Shown piece by piece: positions 36,461 to 44,274 of a stretch of DNA of 64,000 nucleotides (its first letter is position 1; each line of letters opens with the position of its first letter). This DNA is from Chitinophaga dinghuensis. Lineage in GTDB: Bacteria; Bacteroidota; Bacteroidia; Chitinophagales; Chitinophagaceae. Both the position numbers and the translations under genes were made by a program. The stretch spans positions 1 through 64,000 of the forward strand of contig NZ_QLMA01000005.1 of NCBI RefSeq assembly GCF_003259435.1, in the 5' to 3' direction. Below the pieces are notes generated by a model. The model was not told the DNA's origin. It did no database searches and saw nothing but the letters and a program-made list of their open reading frames with translations.

Positions 36461-37642
36461 TTATTTACTGCTTTCCAGTGCCTGGAGAATATCAGCGAGG
36501 ATATCTTTCACATTTTCAAGGCCTACGGAAATTCGTATAAGCCCTGGCGTTATACCTACGTTTGCTCTTTCCTCATCGGTGAGTTTGGCGTGGGTGGTAC
36601 TGGCCGGATGAGAGGCAATACTACGGGAGTCTCCGAGGTTGGCAGTGAGTGACAACAGTTTCAGGGCGTTCAGGAATTTCACGCCGCTGGCGATACCGCC
36701 TTTCAGTTCAAAGCATACGATACCACCGCCGCCGGTCATCTGTTTTTTCGCAATAGCATATTGCGGATGACTAGGCAGGAATGGATATTTCACTGCACTG
36801 AGATGCGGATTGCCTTCTAGTGCCTCCGCAATTGCCAGTGCGCTTTGGCCGTGGCGTTCCATGCGAACATAGAGCGTTTCCAGACTTTTGCTGAGCACCC
36901 ATGCATTGAATGGAGACATCGCAGGGCCTGTACTACGACAGAAAGTATATATATCCTTGATAAGTTCTTTCTTTCCAACTATGGCCCCACCAAGTACGCG
37001 GCCTTGTCCGTCGATCCACTTAGTGGCCGAATGGGTTACCAGGTGAGCGCCGAGGGTAATCGGACGCTGGAAGACTGGCGTCGCGAAGCAATTATCAACG
37101 TTAAGAATGATATTATGTTTGGCAGCAATCTTTCCCAGTAATTCGAGATCTATGATTTCCAGACCAGGATTGGAAGGGGTTTCCACGAAAATCATTTTGG
37201 TATTAGGCTTAATCATCGCCTCGATACCAGCAGGATCGTTCATGTCGAAATAGCTGTATTCAATACCCCATTTAGGGAGGAATTTTGTCACTACTGTGTG
37301 GGTAGAACCAAATATGGAGCGGGCGGACAACAGGTGATCGCCGGCACGCAGCAGCCCCATAAAGCTGGCAAATACTGCGCTCATACCAGAAGAGGTAGCA
37401 TAACCCGCTTCTGCGCCTTCCAGCGCTACCATTTTGTTGACGAATTCGTCTACATTGGGATTGCTGAAACGGCTGTAAATATTGAAATCCGTTTCATCTG
37501 CGAAAGTAGCTCTCATCTCTTCTGCATCATCGAAGCAGAAGCTGGAGGTCAGGAACATAGGGGTAGAATGCTCCATCTGGTCAGTTCTGGCCGTCTGAAT
37601 TCTTACCGCATTGGTTTCCGGTTGGTATTGATTGTCTTGCAT
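36461..37642 (-). CDS. metZ: O-acyl-homoserine sulfhydrylase (PLP-dependent, Cys/Met metabolism)
   Basis: 393 aa. Fold type I PLP enzyme; PLP lysine K208 in HSATKWIDGQGR, with YSRFSNPNVDEF, ATSSGMSAVFA, VETPSNPG and the C-terminal LIRISVGLEN. It forms homocysteine from an activated homoserine and sulfide. Family relatives are called O-succinylhomoserine sulfhydrylase (MetZ), but the divergent neighbour is a MetX homoserine O-acetyltransferase, so O-acetylhomoserine is the likelier substrate. It follows osmC by 17 bp and is probably transcribed from the osmC promoter. Confidence 0.9.
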   Translation of the reverse strand: MQDNQYQPETNAVRIQTARTDQMEHSTPMFLTSSFCFDDAEEMRATFADETDFNIYSRFSNPNVDEFVNKMVALEGAEAGYATSSGMSAVFASFMGLLRAGDHLLSARSIFGSTHTVVTKFLPKWGIEYSYFDMNDPAGIEAMIKPNTKMIFVETPSNPGLEIIDLELLGKIAAKHNIILNVDNCFATPVFQRPITLGAHLVTHSATKWIDGQGRVLGGAIVGKKELIKDIYTFCRSTGPAMSPFNAWVLSKSLETLYVRMERHGQSALAIAEALEGNPHLSAVKYPFLPSHPQYAIAKKQMTGGGGIVCFELKGGIASGVKFLNALKLLSLTANLGDSRSIASHPASTTHAKLTDEERANVGITPGLIRISVGLENVKDILADILQALESSK

Positions 37643-37659
37643 GCTCGGTTTTTCTATAG

Positions 37660-38079
37660 TTAGGCGTTCAGTTTCACTTCCCAGGTAAGCCGTGTATTGC
37701 CTCTGCGCAGTGTTTCAGCTACAGAGCAGTATTTGTTCATAGACAATTCAACAGCACGTGCAGCCTTATCCGCATCGATATTACCAGACAAATGAAATAC
37801 CAGGTGTACATTCTCCCAGAGAGAAGGTTCTTTCCCCTTTTCTCTGTCTGCTTCAATTTCAATACGAAAATCAGTGACTTCCTGGCGTTGTTTCTTCAAG
37901 ATCATTACCACATCGATGGCAGAGCAGCCACCAAGACCCATGACGATCATTTGCATTGGTCTTACGCCATTGTTTTTACCCCCATTTTCTACAGAAGAAT
38001 CCATCAGCACTTTGTGGCCGTTTTCATCTACTGCTTCCATATTGAATCCGTCGTCTATTCTTTGTAATGCTATCTTCAT
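37660..38079 (-). CDS. OsmC family peroxiredoxin-like protein
   Basis: 139 aa. OsmC/YhfA-like fold with the two redox cysteines in MGLGGCSAIDVVMIL and NKYCSVAETLRR. Members reduce organic hydroperoxides with thiols. It is the first gene of a two-gene operon with metZ and lies divergent from metX, linking a thiol-dependent enzyme with sulfur assimilation. Start ATG at 38079 follows a very good promoter. Confidence 0.88.
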   Translation of the reverse strand: MKIALQRIDDGFNMEAVDENGHKVLMDSSVENGGKNNGVRPMQMIVMGLGGCSAIDVVMILKKQRQEVTDFRIEIEADREKGKEPSLWENVHLVFHLSGNIDADKAARAVELSMNKYCSVAETLRRGNTRLTWEVKLNA

Positions 38080-38097
38080 AACTATAATTTTCTACTT

Positions 38098-38128
38098 CAA
38101 AGATAACTATTCATCATCATCTTGCAAA
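38098..38128 (-). promoter_or_regulatory. osmC-metZ promoter
   Basis: TTTG (38128-38125), a 19-nt spacer and TATCTTTG (38105-38098), a full match to the Bacteroidota consensus. Confidence 0.7.
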
Positions 38129-38169
38129 GCCACCTCAAACCCTTACCTACAGGGGCTTCTGAATTTTCA

Positions 38170-38201
38170 TTGCATTTTTAATGATTGAAACCTTAGTTTT
38201 G
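38170..38201 (+). promoter_or_regulatory. metX promoter
   Basis: TTG at 38170-38172, a 21-nt spacer and TAGTTTTG at 38194-38201, an exact TAnnTTTG. Transcription would start about 10 nt before the TTG start codon, so metX would be nearly leaderless. Confidence 0.6.
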
Positions 38202-38217
38202 CGAAAATTTTAAATCG

Positions 38218-39231
38218 TTGTCGGCAAAGGTATTTCACAGTAAGGAAACATTCAGGCTGGAATCCGGAGAAACATTACCGGAATTACAAATCGCATATCA
38301 TACTTACGGCTCCATGCTGCCGGATGGCAGTAATGTGGTCTGGATATGTCATGCCCTCACGGCCAACAGCGATGTGGCCGACTGGTGGACTGGTCTGGTG
38401 GGTGAAGGTAAGGTGATTGACCCCTCTCGTCACTTCATTGTCTGTGCAAATATCCTGGGTTCCTGCTATGGCAGCTCCGGCCCTTCTGTTGAAAATCCGA
38501 AAACCGGCAAGCCCTGGTATCGCCACTTCCCTGCTGTTACTGTTCGGGATATGGTTCAGGCGCATATGTTACTGCGAAAGCACCTCCAGATTCCACATAT
38601 CCAATTATTGGTGGGTGGCTCTATGGGCGGTTACCAAGCCATGGAATGGGCATTGACAGAGCCAGGAATCATCGGTAAATTATTCCTGCTTTGCACCGGC
38701 GCCGCTGAAAGCGCCTGGGGTATAGCTATTCATACGGCCCAACGATTAGCGATCGAAGCAGATCACACCTGGGAACAAGATACGCCCCATGCCGGCCATA
38801 AAGGACTCAAAGCGGCGAGAGCCATTGGCATGCTGACTTATCGGAATTACCAGACTTTCGTACGCACTCAATCCGACCCGGATAAGGAAAAGACGGATCA
38901 TTTCCGCGCGTCTTCCTATATCACCTACCAAGGCGATAAACTTGTAAAACGCTTTAATGCACAGTCGTACTGGCTGCTCACAAAGGCGATGGACAGCCAT
39001 AACATTGCCCGTGGCCGTCATGAGGATATTACGGTCTCCCTCTCCCATATCAACATCCCGGTACTGCTCATTGGCATCACCAGCGATATCTTATGCCCGC
39101 CGGAAGAACAACAATTCCTGGCACATCATCTTCCACAAGCAACCTACCATGAAATTGACTCTCCGTACGGTCATGATGGGTTCCTCATAGAATTCGAAAA
39201 AATCGGAAAGATCCTGCAGGACTGGTTCTAA
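38218..39231 (+). CDS. metX: Homoserine O-acetyltransferase
   Basis: 337 aa, alpha/beta-hydrolase fold. Nucleophile Ser in LLVGGSMGGYQAMEWAL, oxyanion/substrate segment NILGSCYGSSGPSVENP, Asp near GITSDILCPPEEQ and His in SPYGHDGFLIEF. It makes O-acetylhomoserine from acetyl-CoA, feeding the divergent sulfhydrylase. The start is a TTG: an in-frame stop lies at 38194-38196 and the first residues (MSAKVFHSKETFRLESGE) match the family's beginning. Confidence 0.92.
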   Translation: MSAKVFHSKETFRLESGETLPELQIAYHTYGSMLPDGSNVVWICHALTANSDVADWWTGLVGEGKVIDPSRHFIVCANILGSCYGSSGPSVENPKTGKPWYRHFPAVTVRDMVQAHMLLRKHLQIPHIQLLVGGSMGGYQAMEWALTEPGIIGKLFLLCTGAAESAWGIAIHTAQRLAIEADHTWEQDTPHAGHKGLKAARAIGMLTYRNYQTFVRTQSDPDKEKTDHFRASSYITYQGDKLVKRFNAQSYWLLTKAMDSHNIARGRHEDITVSLSHINIPVLLIGITSDILCPPEEQQFLAHHLPQATYHEIDSPYGHDGFLIEFEKIGKILQDWF

Positions 39232-39321
39232 CGAATATTTCCAGGGGAAGGTTTTTGGTTACTAATTTTTACTTATATTTAATAAGTATCAACTGAAATC
39301 AAACTAAACCCTCCACTGTTT

Positions 39322-42198
39322 ATGAAAAAGAATCAACTCAGGTTCCTAAGGCGAATCCTGTACCTGTTGCTACTTGTGCCAAGTATACTCTATGCCCAGA
39401 GTCCGTCAACGATTTCCGGTACTGTAAAAGACAAAACCAGTGGAAATCCTCTTCCTGGCGTTAGCGTTTCAGTGAAAGGTACCACTCAGGGCGCTGTCAG
39501 CAGCAACAGCGGCAGCTTTCAGGTTAAGACTACACACGCGTTTCCGTTAACACTCGTATTCTCCTATGTAGGTTACAAAACAGAAGAACGCACTGTTTCC
39601 AGTGCCGCAGATATCAACCTGGAAATGTCTTCCACAGAGATTCTTGGTCTGGAAGTGGTGGTAGCTGCCAGTCGTGTACAAGAAAGCATACTCAAATCGC
39701 CGGTGTCCATCGAAAAACTGGATTCCAGGGCCATCAGAAACAGTCCCGCTCCTACTTTCTACGATGCATTAGCTAATCTGAAAGGCGTAGAAATGAGCAC
39801 GCAGAGTTTGACCTTCAAATCTGTCAATACCCGCGGTTTTAATGCCAATGGTAATACCCGCGTACTGCAGCTGACAGACGGTATGGATAACCAGGCTCCT
39901 GGCCTGAACTTCTCGGTAGGTAATATCGTGGGTATTTCTGAACTGGATATGGACAATGTGGAGCTGATTCCTGGCGCCGCTTCTGCCCTGTACGGCCCTA
40001 ATGCCCTCAATGGTATTGTGCTGCTGAACAGTAAGAATCCGTTCCAGTACCAGGGTTTGAGCGCCAACGTTAAATCAGGTATTATGAACGACGGCGGTCG
40101 TACTTCCGCTACCACCGGATATTACGATGTGGCGGTACGTTATGCCAAAGCCTTCAACAATAAATTTGCTTTTAAACTCAACTTCGGATATATCAAAGCA
40201 GACGACTGGCAGGCCCATGATCGCCGTGATCAGAGTCTGGCTAACGGTCATACCCTTGCAGACGGTACCCGCGCCAATAACGAAGGCTACAACGGCGTAA
40301 ACGTTTATGGCGATGAACTGGCGCAGAACATGACATCTGCTATGAATCAGCAAGCTGCGGTTCCTACCAGCCAGTTGTCACAGACACTGGCAGCAGTGGC
40401 AGCACAATTGGGTAATACCGTTACTCCTGGTCAGATTCTGGCAGCAGCAATGCCTGGTCTGGCAAATGGTTATGTAACCCGCACCGGTTATGACGAAAGT
40501 GCTGTAGCGGATTACAATACCAAGAACATGAAGTTCAATGCCGCCTTCCACTATAAAATCCACGATAATCTGGAGGCATTGATCCAAGGCAGTTATGGTT
40601 CAGGTACCACTGTGTACACTGGCGCAGACCGTTATGCCATCAAGAACTTCAAAATGGGCCAGTATAAAGCAGAACTAAGAGGATCTAACTTCTATGTTCG
40701 GTTGTATACCACCCAGGAAAGATCTGGCGACAGCTATGCAATTGGTACGCTGGCTTCTGGTATCAACGAAGCCTGGAAAACAAGCCAGGTATGGTATCAG
40801 CAGTACTTCGGTACTTATACCACGCAATCAGTAGGCGCATTCGCACAAGCATATGGCGCAGCCCTTCAAGGTGGCGCTACACCAGCTCAGGCGCTTGCTG
40901 CTGGCCAGACTGCAGTGAATAATAACAGAGGAGTTTTTGCCAATAGTGCCAGATCCATTGCTGACCAGGGACGTTTCATGCCAGGCAGCCCTGAATTCAA
41001 TGCTGCAGCCGACAAAGTGAAAAGCAAACCTATTCCAGGCGACGCTACCGGCGTAGGCGCGAAGTTCATGGACAAAACGAATCTCTATCAGGCAGAGTTC
41101 ATGTATAACTTCAAAGACCTGGTGAAATTTGCTGAAATCCTCGTGGGCGGTAACTATCGCGTATATGAATTGAACTCAGAAAAAACGCTGTTTGCCGTTG
41201 ATGATAACGGTAACGAATTCCGTGTAAAAGAGTATGGCGGCTATGTACAGGCGATGAAAAATATTCTGAATGAACATGTGAAACTGACTGGATCTTTACG
41301 TTATGATAAGAATCAGAACTTCAAAGGGCAGTTCAGTCCACGTTTATCTGCCGTGTATACCTTCCTGGAATCTCATAACATCAGGGCTTCCTATCAGACT
41401 GGTTTCCGTATTCCTACCAACCAGGATCAATACATCGATTTGCTGACGCCACAGGCACGCCTGATCGGCGGTTTACCGTTCCTGCGCGAACGATATCACC
41501 TGAATACTGGTCCGTTGTATACACTGGAATCCGTACAGGCTGGCCATCCAACACAGTACACCTTCCGTGATTTTGAACCAGAAAAAATCCGTGCCTGGGA
41601 ATTAGGTTACAAGGGCCTGTTTGCACAGAAAGTATTGGTGGATGCTTATGTATATACCAACAACTTCAAAAATTTCAATGGTCCGCAAATCCTTGTACAG
41701 CCTACTTCTACCGGACAAAATATCTTCTCTGTTCCTGTTAGTCTGGATAAAGATATCAAATCATGGGGTTGGGCATTGGGTATAGACTACTCTCTCCCTC
41801 AGAACTTTGCTGTTGGCGGTAACATTTCCTACAATGAACTGGAAACAAAAGATCTGGGCAGCTTCCTTCCTATGTATAACACGCCAAAAGTACGTTACAA
41901 CCTGTACGTAGGTAATCGTAACATCGCGAAAAGCAACATCGGATTTAATGTTACCTGGAGATGGCAGGATCAGTTTGTATGGCAATCCACTTTCGTGAGC
42001 AATGCGGTGAATGTGGCCAATCAAGGCGTTATTCCTGCATATGGTACACTGGATGCACAAGCCAGCAAATTCTTCCCTAAAGCCAAAACTACCGTAAAAT
42101 TAGGTGGCGCGAATATCCTGAACAGATCATATGTTCAATCATGGGGTAACCCAACTGTGGGTTCTCAATGGTACGTATCGCTGGGATATAACCTGTAA
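39322..42198 (+). CDS. TonB-dependent receptor with carboxypeptidase-like N-terminal domain
   Basis: 958 aa. Signal peptide (MKKNQLRFLRRILYLLLLVP), CarboxypepD_reg-like domain (ISGTVKDKTSGNPLPGVSVS, 30-115), plug domain (LANLKGVEMSTQSLTFKSVN, VELIPGAASALYGPNALNG) and a 22-strand barrel ending in WYVSLGYNL. No SusD gene follows, so it is not a standard Sus pair; it may take up siderophores, vitamins or oligomers. A weak promoter (TTTG 39254-39257, TATATTTA 39274-39281) precedes it. Confidence 0.9.
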   Translation: MKKNQLRFLRRILYLLLLVPSILYAQSPSTISGTVKDKTSGNPLPGVSVSVKGTTQGAVSSNSGSFQVKTTHAFPLTLVFSYVGYKTEERTVSSAADINLEMSSTEILGLEVVVAASRVQESILKSPVSIEKLDSRAIRNSPAPTFYDALANLKGVEMSTQSLTFKSVNTRGFNANGNTRVLQLTDGMDNQAPGLNFSVGNIVGISELDMDNVELIPGAASALYGPNALNGIVLLNSKNPFQYQGLSANVKSGIMNDGGRTSATTGYYDVAVRYAKAFNNKFAFKLNFGYIKADDWQAHDRRDQSLANGHTLADGTRANNEGYNGVNVYGDELAQNMTSAMNQQAAVPTSQLSQTLAAVAAQLGNTVTPGQILAAAMPGLANGYVTRTGYDESAVADYNTKNMKFNAAFHYKIHDNLEALIQGSYGSGTTVYTGADRYAIKNFKMGQYKAELRGSNFYVRLYTTQERSGDSYAIGTLASGINEAWKTSQVWYQQYFGTYTTQSVGAFAQAYGAALQGGATPAQALAAGQTAVNNNRGVFANSARSIADQGRFMPGSPEFNAAADKVKSKPIPGDATGVGAKFMDKTNLYQAEFMYNFKDLVKFAEILVGGNYRVYELNSEKTLFAVDDNGNEFRVKEYGGYVQAMKNILNEHVKLTGSLRYDKNQNFKGQFSPRLSAVYTFLESHNIRASYQTGFRIPTNQDQYIDLLTPQARLIGGLPFLRERYHLNTGPLYTLESVQAGHPTQYTFRDFEPEKIRAWELGYKGLFAQKVLVDAYVYTNNFKNFNGPQILVQPTSTGQNIFSVPVSLDKDIKSWGWALGIDYSLPQNFAVGGNISYNELETKDLGSFLPMYNTPKVRYNLYVGNRNIAKSNIGFNVTWRWQDQFVWQSTFVSNAVNVANQGVIPAYGTLDAQASKFFPKAKTTVKLGGANILNRSYVQSWGNPTVGSQWYVSLGYNL

Positions 42199-42222
42199 GA
42201 CTAAACGAAAAATAACTACGAT

Positions 42223-42262
42223 AAAAAAACGGGTCTCAAAATATTTGAGACCCGTTTTTTTA
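42223..42262 (+). terminator. Rho-independent terminator of the TonB receptor gene
   Basis: ACGGGTCTCAAA pairs perfectly with TTTGAGACCCGT, preceded by As and followed by seven Ts. Confidence 0.9.
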
Positions 42263-42315
42263 TTACATGCAGTGCTCACTTGTGATAAAAAGAATCACTT
42301 CTTTAGGTGAAGCCG

Positions 42316-42359
42316 TATAAAAGCAATCGGTCATCTCTTTTACTGAGATGACTGATCGC
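42316..42359 (-). terminator. Terminator downstream of the retron reverse transcriptase
   Basis: On the minus strand CGATCAGTCATCTC pairs with GAGATGACCGATTG (two G-U pairs) and is followed by CTTTTATA. It closes the retron operon. Confidence 0.65.
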
Positions 42360-42365
42360 AAAATA

Positions 42366-43904
42366 TTAAACCACTTTCCACCAGGGTTTCTCAGGCCCGG
42401 ATGGTTTAGGGGGTGTTGGCGTATCTTGTGTATTGGGCGTTTGGGGAGACACGGAGCTGTCTTGCTGCGGTTGTTCCTCATTTTTCCAAATAGCTTGTGC
42501 TTCTGCTTTAATATCAGCGCGACTAAACAATGCCGCCAGTTGGGCTTTTAATTTTTTCCCTTGTTCTGGCTTCACCATGGCTACAAAGTTGGCGTATCCT
42601 TCCATACTGGCGATGATGCTTCCTTTGCCCCATTTCTTCCCGGAGAGGCCTGTCAGTTCTACATTATGAAGGAGTGCACGGAATTTACGCAAGGTTGTTC
42701 TGTCGATGCTGAGTTTCTCATTTACGACAATACCTGTTACTTCATGCCTGTCTCCTTTCCGCATTACTTTCAGCTTGTCAGGATGCAGGACGAAGCCTTC
42801 TTCCGCCACCACTTTCTTTACGGCCCAGAGTAACTGACCTACTTTAGCAGCCGCATCTCCTTTGGCGGAAAAAGTCATATCATCTGCATATCGCGTGTAG
42901 GCGTAACCGTATTTTTTAGACAATCCTTCAAACCTGCGATCCATTTTGAAGCAGATCAGGTTGGTAATGGCAGGACTGGTAGGCGCACCCTGAGGTAAAA
43001 CCCTGTCGGTTTTTGCTACGAAATATTTTCTGCCATCCAGGATGATTTCATCTACTTCTGGTTCTGTACAAATCAATCCAAGAATAGTGGCTACCTGTTC
43101 ACTGTAACCCAGTTTGCAGAATAAGCCTTTTACTCTTTTATAAGCGATGCCCGGAAAGAAATCTTTCAGATCGATATTCACTACTACATCCTTACCAATA
43201 TGCGGTTGTGCGTTGGTTACGATAGAACGTCCGCGCACAAAGCCATTGGCAGCGTCGCTATTGGAAACTTTGTAGAGGATATTCTCCAGTATCCAGTGTT
43301 GCGCTGCTTTCAGCTGTGGCATTGGTGCAGAGATGGTTCTAACGCCACCGGATTTTTTAGGAAGCTGGAAACGCTGATAGTGAGTCGTTGTAGCAACACT
43401 ACGGTTGAACGCGAGGAAGCGTAATTTACCCAGTGCCAGTTGCATAGCGTCTGCTAGTTGCTGAGCATTGTGATAAACAGGTAATCCAAAATGCTGTAGT
43501 TGGGCCTCGTTGGAAGTATTTTTATTCAGCCCTGCGGAAACAGCTTCACCGAGATAGATGATATCTTGTTGTTTCTTTTCCGCCCATGCGGCTGCGCGTT
43601 CTATGCGTTTTTGTTCATTGCGCTGTTTGGTTTCAGCGCGTTTTGCCTTTGCTTTAGCCATGCGTTCTTTGCGCATGTCTGTAAGGAGGCGTTGTTTATT
43701 TCTATACTTGGCTTTCTCTTGCAACAGCTCATTCAGTTGACGTTGCAAGCCTCCTTCCTGTTGGATGAGCGTTTCAGGAACAGATGGTTTATTGACATCT
43801 CTGGCCCAGAAGCCAAGGCGTGTCATTTCTTCAAGTATGAATTCTTCTTTGGAAGACTGACGAATTCTATCGTACAGTTGCTGACGGGTTAAACCTTCCG
43901 GCAT
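42366..43904 (-). CDS. Retron reverse transcriptase
   Basis: 512 aa from the ATG at 43904 (MPEGLTRQQLYDRIRQSSK). The frame can be read back to a TTG at 44021, but that would overlap the a2 end of the msr-msd RNA. The N-terminal ~190 residues are helical and highly charged (a Lys/Arg/Ala coiled coil, KERMAKAKAKRAETKQ). The RT domain has N231-A-Q-P-H235 (the retron NAxxH motif), IDLKDFFPGI with the first catalytic Asp, LPQGAPTSPAITNL, the catalytic Y339-A-D-D342 and EVTGIVVN, the VTG of retron region Y. The C-terminus is Pro/Gln-rich. It reverse transcribes the upstream RNA into msDNA; partners are the WHSWIM and WGR/HEAT proteins encoded upstream. Confidence 0.93.
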   Translation of the reverse strand: MPEGLTRQQLYDRIRQSSKEEFILEEMTRLGFWARDVNKPSVPETLIQQEGGLQRQLNELLQEKAKYRNKQRLLTDMRKERMAKAKAKRAETKQRNEQKRIERAAAWAEKKQQDIIYLGEAVSAGLNKNTSNEAQLQHFGLPVYHNAQQLADAMQLALGKLRFLAFNRSVATTTHYQRFQLPKKSGGVRTISAPMPQLKAAQHWILENILYKVSNSDAANGFVRGRSIVTNAQPHIGKDVVVNIDLKDFFPGIAYKRVKGLFCKLGYSEQVATILGLICTEPEVDEIILDGRKYFVAKTDRVLPQGAPTSPAITNLICFKMDRRFEGLSKKYGYAYTRYADDMTFSAKGDAAAKVGQLLWAVKKVVAEEGFVLHPDKLKVMRKGDRHEVTGIVVNEKLSIDRTTLRKFRALLHNVELTGLSGKKWGKGSIIASMEGYANFVAMVKPEQGKKLKAQLAALFSRADIKAEAQAIWKNEEQPQQDSSVSPQTPNTQDTPTPPKPSGPEKPWWKVV

Positions 43905-43970
43905 AATAAGTAGTTCATTAAAGTACCTAAAAATTTGCTGGATATAACCGCTGGGGAGAGAGAGTAGAAA

Positions 43971-44209
43971 TTTATAAAGAGGAAAGGGCGCTTCGTGCAA
44001 ACCATTGACTAAATCAATCAACTCCAGGGAGGGGCGTACTATATTGATATTTAAGCCCCAAGGGGCTTATACCGTAAATATCGATATAGTACGCCCCTCC
44101 CAAAGTAAAGATTGCATTTAGTGAAGCATGTATAGTCAGAATACCTGAATGACGAAACATCATTCATCTCCATGAAGGAGCGCAAGTGCAATCAATTCCT
44201 CTTTATAAA
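43971..44209 (-). ncRNA. Retron msr-msd non-coding RNA
   Basis: Minus-strand order: a1 TTTATAAAGAGGAA (44209-44196); msr hairpins CTCC/GGAG (44180-44168) and TGAATGA/TCATTCA (44166-44146); a single-stranded spacer; the msd hairpin (44101-44027) with 27-nt arms beginning GGGAGGGGCGTACTATAT, paired at all but one G-U position, and an inner 8-bp hairpin TAAGCCCC/GGGGCTTA; then a2 TTCCTCTTTATAAA (43984-43971), an exact complement of a1. This is the full layout of a retron RNA directly upstream of its RT gene. The branching G was not pinned down. Confidence 0.88.
44027..44101 (-). repeat. msd hairpin (inverted repeat templating the msDNA)
   Basis: Arms 44027-44053 and 44075-44101 are complementary over 27 bp with one G-U pair. 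The loop includes the hairpin AAGCCCC-AA-GGGGCTT on the plus strand. It is the longest perfect-quality inverted repeat in the window outside the GCAAAG blocks. Confidence 0.9.
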
Positions 44210-44229
44210 GATCTTTTTCTAATGAGCCA

Positions 44230-44258
44230 GCAAGTTATATAATAATTTCAAAAACAAA
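44230..44258 (-). promoter_or_regulatory. Candidate promoter of the retron RNA
   Basis: TTTG (44258-44255), a 17-nt spacer and TAACTTGC (44237-44230) on the minus strand. Transcription would start near 44223, about 14 nt before a1, so the RNA could be made independently of the upstream protein genes. Confidence 0.45.
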
Positions 44259-44274
44259 AATTATTTGCATGAAA

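Noticed and set aside
39322-42198. SusC of a polysaccharide utilisation locus
   Set aside because: No SusD-like lipoprotein gene or glycoside hydrolase follows; a strong terminator and the retron come next.
42366-43904. Group II intron or diversity-generating retroelement RT
   Set aside because: No maturase/HNH domain, intron RNA or variable repeat pair is present, while the NAxxH and VTG motifs and the msr-msd RNA are retron hallmarks.
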